Shown piece after piece: positions 1-12,000 of a DNA stretch of 64,000 nt. Made by a program: the position numbers and the translations under genes. Position 1 is the stretch's first letter; each line of letters starts with the position of its first letter. The stretch covers positions 1 through 64,000 of the forward strand of contig QNQO01008274.1 of the NCBI GenBank assembly GCA_003290165.1, read 5' to 3'. Under the pieces are notes generated by a model, which saw nothing but the letters and a program-made list of their open reading frames with translations, made no database searches and was not told the DNA's origin. The stretch is from Berberis thunbergii (taxonomy: Eukaryota > Streptophyta > Magnoliopsida > Ranunculales > Berberidaceae).

Positions 1-1568
1 TACATTGTGTCCTCTCACCAAAGCTTGTAGCTTTACAAGCCCTTTTAATGCTCGAAGAGCTCTTCTTGCCTTCAAAACAATACAGTATCAATCAATAATC
101 TCTTCTAAGGACAAGACTTGGAAACTATATGGTGCATAGCAGAAATAGTCCAAGATTGTAAACAAAACACAACAATGAAGTTGAAGAAGTGCCTCCTAAT
201 TGAAAATTTCAACCAAAAAAAAACAACAATACCTTATGTTATTGTTCCTAATATATCCCATTCATTTATAAAAAACAAAATAAAAACAATATACTCTTGT
301 TCCTAACAAGAAGAAGAAGAAATGAAACCATCTTGTCTAATAACAAACTAGGAAACCTCATGGATAACCCAAGGTTGCCAACAAAACAGAAAAATGCAGT
401 AGTAGAAATATCTCAAAATTACCATAAAAGTCCAAAAACAAATAATGTAATCATAACATACAACTGGGGAAATCTTTAACCAGACCCTCTAACTTGGTTA
501 AAACCAGCACTATAACTCAAACAACTCAACCCTATTTGTGAAATCAACGAAACCCAGCCACAAAAATTCTAGGTCTTGATTCTAACAGACCTCATTCAAC
601 TAAGGTACAGCTTCCAACTCTTGTTCCAAAGAAAGAAAAGCACAAATCAATCAGCTCTCAAAACAAAACTAGAAAACCCTATGTTGCATAGATCACATTA
701 GGCAATATAAGGTTGCTACAGCTCCAAAACTGAGATGAAAAACCACCAGTATAAAATCAAATCGCCTTCAACAAAAACAACCTGTTTAACCTATAACAGA
801 CCTTCTAATCACTAGATTACCGCACAAACTCATATCTATCGGAAATCTATGACAAAAAAAAAACTCATTGATGTTTATTGAGTTTGGCAGCTTACCAGAT
901 AACCTCTGAAAGCTGTTTGAATCACAATAGCAGCATAATTATCTCTCACATAATTTGTATTCCCACTGAGCCTAACAACTTCAACTGCTGCTTGAGCAGT
1001 GGCCATGGCTGCTTCTGCTGTGGTGGCCACAGCCACTTCAATGGCTCTCCTCTGCTCCACATTCTCTGTTACAATGGGCTTTGCTTCATTATTGGGCTGT
1101 TGTTGACGTTCACCCCACCACGGATGGTGGTTCCTTGCGATTCGAAAGGAGGCCTTTGCGGAAAAATCCATCTTCTCTTCTCCCTCTTCTGCACAAAAGG
1201 TCCAAAACCCACCAAATTCAATCAAAACAACAAAAACCCGATTTCTCCCAAATCCAATGAAAAAGTCGAAAAGGAATACAGGTCACAACCTTTTCTTCTT
1301 CGAGATCAGGTTCCTCTTTCTTCTTAGTAGAGTGGTAGACTTGAACGCCCTTCTTCTGCACAAACCCCAAAGTCAAATTAGACTAAAAACAAGAAATACT
1401 TTTTTTTGCGAAATCAATTCGAAAAGTCGGAAAACAGAGAGAAAAGCCTCACCTTTTCGTCTTCATGGATGATGATGCTCATGTTCTTCCTTCTTCTTAG
1501 TAGGAAGACCCTGAAAGCCCCTTCACAGCAGTCAACCAAGAGGTGGCTGTTCCGTCCTTCTTCCCCAT
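1..1568 (-). CDS. IQD (IQ67-domain) calmodulin-binding protein gene, 3' end outside window, frame disrupted
   Basis: IQD proteins are plant calmodulin-binding scaffolds of microtubules, plasma membrane and nucleus. Three exons are visible. Exon 1 (1568-1453) begins MGKKDGTATSWLTAVK, the usual IQD amino-terminus. Intron 1 (1452-1189) runs GTGAGG to GTGCAG. Exon 2 (1188-896) encodes a basic KREKRRWIF stretch, an Ala-rich segment ending in AAVEVVRL, and the IQ core AAIVIQTAFRGYL. Intron 2 (895-70, donor GTAAGC) interrupts the IQ motif exactly where IQD genes carry a conserved phase-0 intron. Exon 3 (69-1) resumes with ARRALRALKGLVKLQALVRG and runs off the window. Oddities: the exon 1 frame reaches TAA at 1499-1497 after 23 codons, because the AFRSPTK-like segment has small indels, and exon 2 needs one T fewer in a T5 run to join KREKRRW to the downstream frame. 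It is either a recent pseudogene or a locus with sequencing indels. Family identity is secure; intactness is not. Confidence 0.88.
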
Positions 1569-2142
1569 TGAAACTACAGATCAAAAGCAGTATTTTACAC
1601 AGCGAAGATCTGAAATACATTCCCATCTCTTCCTAGACGAAAGTTAGCTGCTGGAAACAGAAGGAGGACTGAAAGCAGAGACTTTTAGTAGCAGGTCTGA
1701 TAATGGAATGGTAATGGTAATGGGGGGTGTCAGTGAGTGAAATGAGTGAGAGGAGGGAAGGGGTTATAGTAAGTGACTTTGAAAGACAAGCATGTGGTTG
1801 CTCTGACGGGGAGAGGAGCTTTAATGGGTACTTGTTTAAAAACAAAACAGAGAAAGAGGGGGCTTTGAGGCAGCCTTTCTTCTGTTTTGGGGTAAAAAAT
1901 TGTGAGTGAACAAGTCTTTATGGCGTCACATGGTAAGAATTGATACAAAACGAATAGGAAATTGGGGGAGAAACAGAGATAGAGAGAGTTTGTTTTCAAT
2001 TATTTTCACACACTTGATTGGAGTTTGGAGAAGGAAAAGAGGGGACAGTGGGGGGGTGTTTGGGGCTCTTGTTCCGAAGACCACCACCACCAACTTAGCC
2101 TGTATTTGGGACTTGCTCATCTTCTTGATTTTTTAATGGAAT
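1569..2142 (-). promoter_or_regulatory. Upstream region and probable 5' leader of the IQD gene
   Basis: This is the sequence between the IQD start codon and the hAT-type element at 2151. Read on the minus strand it holds a pyrimidine-rich stretch (rc of 1967-1992) typical of plant 5' leaders. No convincing TATA box was found, and the short ORFs on either strand resemble nothing known. The promoter assignment rests on position only. The hAT insertion lies about 580 bp upstream of the start codon, so it could sit within the promoter. Confidence 0.35.
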
Positions 2143-2150
2143 ATAGCGAG

Positions 2151-3140
2151 TAGGGTGGGCATCTAGGACCGAAAATTCGAACCGAACCGACATCGGGACG
2201 GATCGAGTCGTTTGGATCGGTTTTAATTAATTAAAAAAAATTGATTGTAACAGCCCGGCCCGGCCCGAAGGTTCTGGTTCGGTCCTCGGTTTCCAATTCT
2301 GAAGCCCGTCGAATAATCGGCCCGACCCGAATATGAATAAAAAGTTAAGAAATAAAACCCTGCATTTACTGGTCCGCTACTTCTTTCTCCTCATCGGCTA
2401 ATAATCCTTTTCAACTTCCAAGTCTTCTGTGTGCGACTCCTCCCCTCCCTAACCTTGTGCGACTCCTCTCCTCCTCGGCTTGGCTACTCCTCTCGCTTTA
2501 GGGTGGGTTTCATCAAGAATGGCGAGCCCCTCCTTTCATCTAAGAGGGAAATCGGATGTCGAAATCCGCAGCGAAGAAGCGAGGCCACAAAGGCGCCATG
2601 CTCATCGAAAGGCAGTATCAGTTCAGTTCAAGACACTTGCTAAACGAGGACACAAAACCGTTGAAAGAATATGTTGATTCTTTAGCAATGTGAGATCAGT
2701 TCGGCCTAAAGAAGAGTTGAGGGAGCCCGATCGAGGGGTTCAAAGTGGGGTGCAAGGCGTCGATGCGTACACTAATGTTGGGTGGTGGAAGGCAGTGATC
2801 ACCACAACTGGATTGATCAGATCTGAGATTCTTCAGAGTTTTTTTTTTTCAATGATCAGATCATCCACAGTTCACTCTCAGATTTGAGATTCTTCAGAGT
2901 TTTTTTTTTTGCAATGATCAGATCATCCACACTCTCAGATCTTTGATCAAATCGACCCATCTCTGACCTTCCGCCTATCCAATTTGGGATGTTGCTCTTG
3001 GGACCGAGACCGGCCCAAAATTCGGTTTAACCGGTCAACTCGGTCAGGTTTCGGGCCCTCATAAACACTGGCCCAAATTTCTCGGACCAGTTTTCGATTT
3101 TTTACACTTTGGGCTAGTTACCCGTACTTGCCCAGCCCTA
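2151..3140. mobile_element. Non-autonomous hAT-type element, 990 bp
   Basis: The left end reads TAGGGTGGGCATC and the right end, reverse-complemented, reads TAGGGCTGGGCAA, giving short terminal inverted repeats of the hAT type. The flanks are an 8-bp target duplication, ATAGCGAG (2143-2150) and ATAGTGAG (3141-3148), matching at 7 of 8 bases. The single mismatch is a CpG-to-TpG change. Subterminal regions are rich in CGGTTCGGTT/CCGAACCGA-type motifs on both sides, as in many plant hAT elements. There is no transposase, so movement would need one in trans. A 45-codon open frame (2556-2693) was not recognised and may be captured or random sequence. Confidence 0.85.
2819..2940. repeat. Two-copy tandem duplication of about 61 bp inside the hAT element
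   Basis: The unit contains GAGATTCTTCAGAG, a T-run and AATGATCAGATCATCCACA, and occurs twice with a period of about 61 bp. It is embedded in GATC-rich sequence. Confidence 0.8.
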
Positions 3141-3148
3141 ATAGTGAG

Positions 3149-3641
3149 TGATCTCAAACCGATTATTCTTATTCAAGCTAGTGGACACCCACCCCTTGGT
3201 TGCTGACATGGGTTCGTCCTGCCTCACACAACCACCGAGACTCTACTACTACCACAGTCAATAATTAATGATTTTAGATTCCTTTTCACTGTTGTGATCG
3301 AGCTCTTACTTTCAAAGATGCTTTCCCAAATGTGATTTTAATGTTGTAATAACTTTCCAACTTAATTCAAGTAATGAAAATGTTTATTATTATAGAAAAT
3401 ACAACATAATACATTGGGTAGGTCTTTTCGGAAACGCGGAAAGCTTTGTTGAAGTGAGTTGAAAACTTCTACGTAAATATTTTGTACTTAATCTACACAT
3501 TTTCTCAAATTTTCAACTAAGAAGAAAAGTGAATATCACCATTAACCCAGGTGTTAGTTGTTCCCATTAGGCTTGACAAAAAGAAAATGCAGCGCAAAGC
3601 ATCATACTATACATTACCATTGTTTCGTTATAATCAAGGAA
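3149..3641. other. Gene-free stretch between the hAT element and the copia remnant
   Basis: No coding region, LTR or RNA gene is recognised here. The 3' LTR expected for the minus-strand copia element downstream is not found. The part nearest 3600 may hold decayed RNase H-end sequence of that element. Confidence 0.5.
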
Positions 3642-3995
3642 TATGATTTCTCAAAAATGTTGAAATTTCATGAAATATTTTATTTTTTTTGAATTATCGA
3701 AATTTCTTTCGAAATTCGAAATACTCATTTATTTTGTTAGACTAATCTCAATTTCAATACATTTTAACATTGGTTTAATATTAAAAGTTTGATATATAAG
3801 TGATTGTTATGCAATATATTATTTGTATGACATTACAAGTCTTATGGTACTCTTTATGTAGTATATAAGAGTTAAAAATGCTTACATTATATTGATAACT
3901 TCAAAATTACAACTGAAATTTTTTTTTTCTATAAACAACAAAATATTTCTTAAAATCAATTTACCGAAATTACATCGAAAAGCAAAATCAAACTC
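3642..3995. mobile_element. Short AT-rich non-autonomous element (354 bp) inserted in copia RNase H
   Basis: Both sides carry CAAGGAA (3635-3641 and 3996-4002), a 7-base direct repeat that looks like a target duplication. The ends are weak inverted repeats: TATGATTTCTC on the left against GAGTTTGATTTTG from the right. A related copy in the same orientation lies at 61944-62325, sharing blocks such as TGTTGAAATTTCATGAAAT and ATATAAGTGATTRTTATGCAA. No coding capacity. The superfamily is uncertain: 7-8 bp duplications fit hAT, and a 9-bp one with two mismatches would fit Mutator-like elements. Confidence 0.6.
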
Positions 3996-4002
3996 CAAGG
4001 AA

Positions 4003-5110
4003 CACACAATAACCTGAAATATACCTCCACATCATGGGACAATTTGCCTGTTTGCATCACAGTAAGCTTTTAGCATCAAGGAGTTGTTGAAGAGAACAAC
4101 AAACCACAACCTGGATTTCTTTTTTAAATATCTCACAATTCGAAAAGTAGCACCCTAGTGAAGCTTTTTATGGAGCATGCACAAGCTGACTTAGGATGTT
4201 CGCAAAGTAATTAATATCTAATCTTTGTTATTGTGAAATAAATAATAGTTCTATTAATCTTTTGTAACGGATAGGATTAAACAAGAGGTTTCCTTAACTA
4301 TTTGTAAGCTTTGAATTTTGTTCCATAGGAAAATTAACTTGGTGCATCCCAAGAAAACCAACATCGTCTGGAATTTTTGAGTATACTTCCATTGTGATAT
4401 AACAATACCAACTTTAGACCTTGCTACTTTCGAACCAAGAAAATACATCAGATAATCAAGGTCTTTAATACGGAACTATTGATGAAGGAAAAGTTTGAGC
4501 TCCCGAATACCTTATCATCATTCCTGGTGATAATCATATCATCCACATAAATGAGAAACCACTATGAGATTGAGCAAAGCCAACCTTTTTATGGCTTCTA
4601 AGAACTTTGAAACCAGTTTCGAGGTGTTTGTTTCAGTGTATAAAGGAACTTGTGTACTCGACATACTAGTTTCTCCCTTGTCAATAGAAGCTTAGTGGTG
4701 GAGTCATGTACACTACTTCATTTAAGTCATTATGGAGAAATGCATTATGAACATCCATCTGAAATAATAGCCAGTTACGAACAACAGCTAGAGCAAGGAG
4801 ACATCAAACATTGGTGAGCTTCACAATCTAGACCTTCTTGTTCAGTAAATACCTTGGCTACCAAGTGGGCTTTATAACGTTTAACAATGCCATTGGAATT
4901 ATACTTGATCTAGAACACCCATTTGCTTCCAATAGGTCGCTTCTAATTAGGGAGGGAGACCAATGACCATGTTTGTTGGTTGGTGAGAGTACTCGGCTCT
5001 TGATGCATAGCCTCATGCCATTTTGGATCCTATACCGCCTGCTCATTTGTGGTAGGTTCTAGAATACTAGAAATGGCGTTACCAAAAATTGATGGGAACA
5101 AGATAATGAA
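4003..5110 (-). pseudogene. Ty1/copia reverse transcriptase and RNase H remnant
   Basis: The minus strand, in shifting frames, gives typical copia pol segments. About 4858-5046 holds the remnant of the conserved stretch where an N-terminal RT block leads into KYNSDGS-like sequence. At 4254-4448 is YFLGSKVARSKVGIVIS followed by GCTKxNFP-like residues. At 4003-4250 is RNase H text with LTITRPDINY-like and SGYCVFLG-like blocks. Stops and frameshifts are frequent, so no product is expected. The RNase H is cut right after the CVFLG block by the 354-bp element at 3642-3995. Confidence 0.8.
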
Positions 5111-6160
5111 TTATAAGAAAGAAATTGGCTAATGCGGCTGGAGCTGCAATAGAAGAAGGTGTATTAGTTTGACCACAATGAAAATGACGAAGTATCACAG
5201 ATGGTTGTCGTACGCGGTCGCTGCAACGAAGAACTGGAGTAAAGCAAACGCATATAAGGCAAAAAAAGGGTTATCTAGTTGTGGATTAGTATTGGTAGGG
5301 GAAAAGGGAAATCCTCATGAAAACTACAACCCAACTTGAAAATTTTGGTAAGTCTCAAGATCATACACACTATAAGCTTATTGTCCTGTGGGATAGCCAA
5401 CAAAAATACATCGACGAGCACGAGGTGAAATTTGGCTAAGGGCTAAACAGTGGTGGCGTAACATAAACAACTGAAAACCTATAAATGTGTATAAATGGGA
5501 GGTTTGCTATATAAAAGTTCATCTGGAGTTTTATGACACAATACCGGTGTAGGAAGAAGGTTGATAAGATAAGCGTCAGTCAGTAGAATTTCTCCCCAAA
5601 ACTGTACAGGAAGATTGGTGTGAAATCATAATGCTAGTTAAACATTTAGTAGGTGACGATGTTTGCATTCCATTACACCATTTTGTTGATGGAGCACGAG
5701 CTTTGAAACAATATGTAAAGGTCGGGAAAAAGAAGATGTCACAGAGGTAAATTCCATTAGCAGTTCAAACACATTTTATTTGGCAATTGAATTGAGTGTT
5801 GACAAATGTGATGAACGATTTTAGCAAGCTTTGTGTTTCAATTTAAATTTCATAAAAAAAATATCTATGTAAAATGAGTATAATCATCAACAATAGTAAA
5901 ATTATACATCGTGCACCTGAATGAGTTGCAATACGTTGATGTCCCCAAATATCACAATGAATAAGATCAAAAGAGTATTTAGTTTGAATAAAGCTTAATG
6001 GAAATAACAATATGGTTTGGTTTGCCAAAAGACAACATAAATGTCGAGAATCTAGTAGGAAATAAGGAATTATTTTGCATAAGGATTGAGACAAAGCTTT
6101 AAAGGGTGTCCCAGCCGCTTATGCCAAGTGGTAGCATATGGACAAGAGTTTTTGGTAACG
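5111..6160 (-). pseudogene. Ty1/copia integrase remnant
   Basis: Broken minus-strand frames contain HCDIWG followed by RIATHSGAR (about 5900-5960), matching the copia integrase stretch HCDxWGPS...SGxxYF around the first catalytic Asp. Further on, TDAYLINLLPT and a TPDELLYSKPP-like segment match the integrase C-terminal part. Multiple stops and frameshifts make it non-functional. It lies between the protease/gag part and the RT, in the PR-IN-RT-RH order that defines Ty1/copia. Confidence 0.78.
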
Positions 6161-6199
6161 AAGGTAATGGTAACTTCGAGTGTGGCACAAGATAGTACA

Positions 6200-7728
6200 A
6201 CCACTTATATTGTTTCCCCAGGCCAATCATCATCTTTGAAGCTAGGTCCTACAATATACAAAAAGTAGGAAAATTTGGATTGAGCAATTTATAGCAGAAG
6301 TAAGTTGACTAACAGAGAGAAGATTGAAATAAAATGAAGGAACACAAAGAATATCTTTAACATGTAAGTTAATGGAAAGATGAGCATAATCAATGCCCTT
6401 GATTTTAGAATAAGAGCCACTTGGTAAAGAAACTTGTGAAAACATATGGGTGTCACTAGTTAATGTTGAAGTAGTATGATTAGTTGCACCACTATCAATA
6501 ATTCAATTAACTAATTTAAAGCGGTGTAAACTGGATGATGAACAAAAGGAGCGGGAGTACCTGTATAGTTTACACAAGAAGAATTTTTACCATTTTGGAG
6601 GAAGGCTTTTATTTGAGTATACTCCTCAATGGTAAATTGCAATAAAGGATCAATTGTTGTGTTTGGTAGTGGGATGAGAGAACTTAGTACTTTTTTATTC
6701 GCAACAATTTCTTATTTCTATTTGGAGGTTGAACATCTTTGCCGTGAAATTTGTGATTAACAAGAAACTACTCAAATAACAGCATTTTTTCTACATTCTG
6801 GGTTGTACCCTCACAATAAGTGCATAAAAGTGACTTCCTAGGCCCTTGTGCCTTTGAGGAATAGAACGTCCACTGGTGATGGGATTAATTTTTTATGTTC
6901 ATAACATGAATCTAGTCTGCTACTTTGTACTCGACTAGACCTCATTGCTTTTCTTCTTCACATAGAAGGGAATATGTTTTTTTTTACATTTGATAAAGGT
7001 TGCATCAACATTATTTACCCCCTCACAGCAGAATGTGACTCATTCAACCCCATAAGAAGTTCTCCTAGCATAAATTTCTCTTATTTCTCAGTCAAGTGTT
7101 GCAACCCTCCACAAGTGCATGGAATGGACTGACTTTAGTTTTTAATTCATCCGAAAAAGTCTACATTTTAGTGTAATAAGGAAGATAAAATCCTGAATTT
7201 TTTTTTTTAGCTCAACAAGGAATCATTGAATTTGATAGTAATGAGAAAAGTCACCTCGTGAGAAGCCTTCCCGCAATTCTGTCTAGATTTTAGAGGGGAT
7301 CTATATATAGAAGACGTTGTTGACTAGATCAAAACTAAATGAATTAAAGATCAATGAGAGCACCATATCATTGCAACGTTGCCAGATTTGATGCTTAGGA
7401 TCACTCTCAGTTGGTGTAGATATGGTTCCTTTAATGAATCCTAGTTTGTTTTTGGAACTAAGGCTCACAAACATCGATCATCTCCACATATCATAATTTG
7501 TTTCATGTAAGACTTTTGGAACGAAAGTCATCCCTGGATGGTCAGAGACATGAATAAAGAGAGGCTCAGATGAATCTATAGTTAGGACAGACATGGTATG
7601 ATCAATAGGCTTTGAAGTTCATTGATCAACACTAAGGATTGTGTTTGGACTGTATGAACGACACTAGTGGAATCGGTATCTTCCATAAAAATTATTGATG
7701 AGGGTTTGACAAAGGCACTAGGAACATC
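6200..7728 (-). pseudogene. Ty1/copia gag and protease remnant
   Basis: At 6242-6445 the minus strand encodes a segment with LHVKDILCVPSFYFNLLSVSQLT, matching the copia block (VLHVPxFxxNLxSVSxLT) between protease and integrase. At about 7080-7560 broken frames match copia gag, including a DHPGMTFVPKVL-like start of the folded domain and an NxLGFIKGT-like block. A zinc-knuckle region is expected near 6800 but could not be read in one frame. Gag starts just downstream of the primer-binding site, as in an intact element. Confidence 0.72.
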
Positions 7729-7740
7729 GCTCTGATACCA
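7729..7740 (-). other. Copia primer-binding site (initiator tRNA-Met type)
   Basis: The minus strand reads TGGTATCAGAGC, the standard PBS of plant copia elements, immediately next to an LTR end (TTATTTTCA). This fixes the element's orientation and its 5' end. Confidence 0.9.
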
Positions 7741-8047
7741 TGAAAATAAGGAAGATGTATAACTGAATAACTTAATTTATTCTTCTCACTCGGAGGAATT
7801 ATATAGATGTACAAGTTTATGATACATTAAATGCAAAGTAAGAAGGCAACCTTATAATTGATCCAGTGTCAACATTGAAGGATGATTTGATTCACATGAA
7901 AAGGTGGTTTAACACTCCCCTGTGTCAACATTGAGGGCTCAGTTGGTTCACTTCAAATTTGGTTGTCTTGATTTACATTAAATCAAATCTCAACTACAAG
8001 ATATTCTGACTTTAATTCATTGATTTACGCTCAATAAAATCTCAACA
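7741..8047 (-). repeat. Probable 5' LTR of the copia element
   Basis: It abuts the PBS. Read on the minus strand it would start TGTTGAGATTTTATTG and end TTATTTTCA, giving TG...CA ends and about 307 bp. The inner boundary is firm because of the PBS. The outer boundary is inferred from the TG/CA rule only, since no second LTR copy is in the window. Confidence 0.6.
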
Positions 8048-8337
8048 CCTATGGTTGGAGAGATGCTAGTTTGTTCCTGCACCTTACTCACCTTCGCTTG
8101 GGTATTTTCGGTGACAACTTATTTCACTTTCAAATATGTATTCTCTTGTTGGACAACCTCCAACTGGAAGTTGACTTTCTTACGGAGTTCAACTAACTCC
8201 ACCACTATGTTGTTGTTCTCGGTCGCATAATTGGCTATATTACACTATTATTAAGTAGTGGATTATGATTGTTTCTCTGAAGACATTCTCTCCTCGATAT
8301 AATGCTTCTCAAGGGACTATCCCATAGACCACCCCAA
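8048..8337 (-). pseudogene. Possible 5' end of an older gypsy element (PBS-like site and gag start)
   Basis: On the minus strand, 8337 downwards reads TTGGGGTGGTCTATGGGA, resembling a decayed Tat/Retand-type PBS (TTGGCGCCGTCTGTGGGA). It is followed by a broken frame with a coiled-coil-like segment (VVELVELRKKVNFQLEVVQQ) such as occurs at gag amino-termini. The copia element would then have inserted just after this. Sequence decay makes this a weak call. Confidence 0.4.
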
Positions 8338-9050
8338 TGTTCGGTTCTAAGTTCTTATAGCTCTTCGTGATATGTGTTGTTATCTATAGACATCTAAACC
8401 AAGCCTCCAAATAGCTCTCGATGTGCGTAGACTTGCACAAAACTGATAATCACGGGGTTGCCTCGTATTATGAGCCTCTGACGACCAAATCAAAACACAA
8501 CTAAGAACAAAAGATAAAAAATTCAAGAGTTAGAGTTTAGAGTCTCTATAACCTTTTCAATCCAACCCCTTTTCTATACTACCTTGGAGATATACATGTT
8601 CCTATTTTACGCATTTAATATTCTGATCTCATATATTGTAAAATTGATTCTTTGTCGAGACATGCACTTTTGGCTCAAGTCGTTGTCCCTAACATTGCTG
8701 GGATCTACAATTCGGTTCAATCATTTTTCCTACCTAGTTGACTAAGTTTTCCTCTGCCTTGAGATCCACACATCATTCTCGGACTGGTTGGTCTTCCTCT
8801 ATTCAGACTGCAAGTCGTTTCAAGTCACTATTCAACATAGTTGACTAGAATTGTTTGTATAAAGTGATAACACATTCTTCCCTGATTGGACGACCCATTT
8901 TCCCTGTGCCATTCACTTTGTTTACTTTCCATTTGTTCCTAGCCCTGCAGTTTGACTACCCACGTTAGACTGCAAGCAAGGTAAGGCCATGCCCTTCTAG
9001 GTGTGTTCAACCTTAGAAAAATCCTTCCGTAGGAAAAAAAATGTCATGTG
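8338..9050 (-). other. Possible LTR of the older gypsy remnant; otherwise unassigned
   Basis: If the PBS-like site at 8337 is real, an LTR should extend rightward from 8338, where the minus strand ends in CA. No outer boundary or second copy was found. There are no coding features. Confidence 0.3.
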
Positions 9051-12000
9051 CCAAGCATGTGATACTTTTTTAACCTCATATGTATATCGACCACGCGCAT
9101 GCTTGCCAAGTATGTCATGATTAAAATTTATCCCCTCGTACTAAACACGTGGTATTAATGCTACACACGTGAAGGCGATAATTGACTATGGTAAACACAA
9201 TGTGTTCTAAATATTTAACTTAAGATTTGGTTAAAGGTATGTTTTAAATACAATATAAAAATATTTACGATAGGTTTGGAGTTATACACAAGGATGATAT
9301 AAATTCTAAAAACTAGCCCACATTTATTTTCTCAAGATTTTAAACTCACTGGCTCTTATAACTTTGCATTGTGTTCAGACACACCCAAATGCATATGCAA
9401 ATCTTACGGTTAAAAAAAAAACCCATCAATTTCAACACAAACTCAAATAACAATTTCCCATTAAAAAAAACTAGCCAATATGCATACAGCACAACCACTT
9501 TTATTGAAAAATAGTATGAATAAAAGTTTCTATAAAATCATTAACATCTCCAAAATTCACTGATAACTCTATGAAATAATCAGTACTTGAGAACAGTTAT
9601 ATGACAATTATTTTTAAATTATCGAACGAAAATTAGCAAATCAACCACAACTCTTGAGCAAGATGAAAACTATAAAAAGACCGGTAGCGGGAACCTTTGA
9701 TAAAAAAAAAGGGAGGCGACACAAACTTATTTAGAAAGAAAGAAGTCGGAAAACCTTCTGCAAACAAAGTGGTCAAGGGGATTACTGAAGACAAAGAGGT
9801 GACGAAGACCATCTATAGAAATAAAGGTGAAGAAACGTCGAAAAGCAAGATTAAGAACATACTTGTTAAACACTATTTTTATTACTGAAGACATAAATTT
9901 GAAAAAAAAAAAAAAAAAACATTGTTATTTTTTCTAAGTGGTGTTTGTTAATGTTGATTATATTATTACAATGGACTTGAATAATGATTTTAACAGTGTG
10001 AGCGACAAATTAAGCATATCAACATAAACAACGAAATCTTGTTTCTAAACACTGGAAACTGTTAGTGTTTCACTTAAGAACTTTTCTAGAAAGTCAGGCC
10101 CAATACCATTCATCATCCTAGATATGCATCCAATGGCCCAATCGAACACAATCACACGAACAAAGAACCCCCTGTCGTTGTCCTGGCTCTAAGGGCCCGA
10201 CTCTCTAGATTTTTTGTTCACTTAATTAACATATTGAAAACACTTTTAATCAAGTTTTTTAAGCAAATAAGATTTTGAAACTTTGATATTCAACATTTGA
10301 GATTAATAGTTTTTATAAGTAACCAATACAAGTCTTCCATGTCAACTTTTAATTTATGCCTTGAGTTTAAAATTGTTTTAGGGTTATTTAGATTTTGGGT
10401 GCTATCATTTTTACTAGTTTTGTGAATGGATTTTGAATTTGTCTAGGTTAGAATTTGAGTTTCATGATCAAGTTGACTCAGTTAACTATTTAAGTTTCGT
10501 CGCACCAAATTATGTTTCGGTTCCTTGACGTCATTGACTTAGTCAAATACCAAAAGATACAAGTCTTGGTACCAGGTCAAGGGCCAAAACCTTGTTTGAA
10601 GTGAAAGAACATAGATGGTTAAGTGAGCTGATGTGGTCTTAGCTAAGACCTAGACTCTAATTTAGGCAATTTCGTGGTCTGCTGGTACAAATATTAAGAT
10701 CCAAAATCTAAACTTTCATTTGTTTTAATATACATGCGCTAAAAGCAGAATGAAAGGTAAGCAGAGTAATGTTGGGTCAGGGCACCTCGTAAATATCACG
10801 GTGTTATGTTGAGTTTAGATATAATCAATGACCATAATCAACAAGAGCGTAGAAGGTAAAAATGATGAGAAACTTAAGGGCAAGTGTACCGGATCACAAT
10901 GTCCAGTGGAGTTTGGAAGAGTATGGCCCGTGACTTCATTTTCAGGTTGACTGGTCAACTGATTCAGATTCCTTGAATCTCGTTTATGTGTTATTAATAT
11001 CTACTTTCGAATAATTAAGTTGTCTTTTGTTTAATTTTCTTAAAAATAACTATCTTAATTGCAGGCTCATACTGTGTAAAAAAATAAACCATCTTAATGG
11101 CTGGCTCATACTGTTTTATCCATCAACACAAGAGACTCTGTTCTGAAAACTACCGGTTACAAAATGTAGAATGATGATTGGTCGTGGGCGAGGCACCAAT
11201 CGAGTTTAAATACTCTTTATTACATTAATTAAATCAATAAAACTTAGCATTATTAGGCGCTTTCTCCGTACAAGAAAAACCCCAAAGTGATAGTGTACAA
11301 TCAAATTTCAGTTGTTAAAAATCAACCCAATCAAACAACAAGAGCCGGTTGATTAATTGTTTGATCAAGTCCTTATCCAGTTGCCATTTATCTATTTATT
11401 TATCTAATGATACTTAACTCTATTACAGGATAAGATTAACTATTTATTTATGTTTTAAATTTGTTTATTTTCACTTTTCTAACTCAGAGGCAAAAGCACA
11501 TGCCATCCACTTGATGGTTAAGTTGGTGTGTGGAGTTATTATAAACACCAGTCTTGAAGCTTGAAATATGCAAATTCTTGGAATGTGATCATATGGCAAA
11601 TACTTTATTTAAGTAACAACATTAGAAGGATTTTTTTTGTATTGTAAACTCGAGTAATTTTTAATCACAACCTAATGCAAAATCTTGGATAATTATCCAT
11701 TATATATATATATATATATATTTTTTTTTACATAGGCACGTTTTAATTGTTTCGAGCTCAAAAGAGATTATTAAGAGAGGGAGATGTATTTACAATGTAC
11801 ATCATGAACAATATTCATCACTTGTACATGGAATCGATTTGGATAATATTTGTTGCCCAATTGGTGTTGTAGTGACCGTCTCGCTCACTTTTTTTTAAGG
11901 ACTTTTTATATTTTAGATTTTATCCATTAATTTTAAGGACTCTCAAATATCAGAGGTAGTATTGTGTTGTGATGATTTGAGTACCAACTAATTACTTTGG

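Noticed and set aside
118..479. Two plus-strand open frames of about 60 codons
   Set aside because: They lie in intron 2 of the minus-strand IQD gene, have no recognisable motif and are AT-rich chance frames.
878..1327. 149-codon plus-strand frame
   Set aside because: It is the antisense shadow of IQD exon 2 and intron 1; the minus strand has the IQ motif and splice sites.
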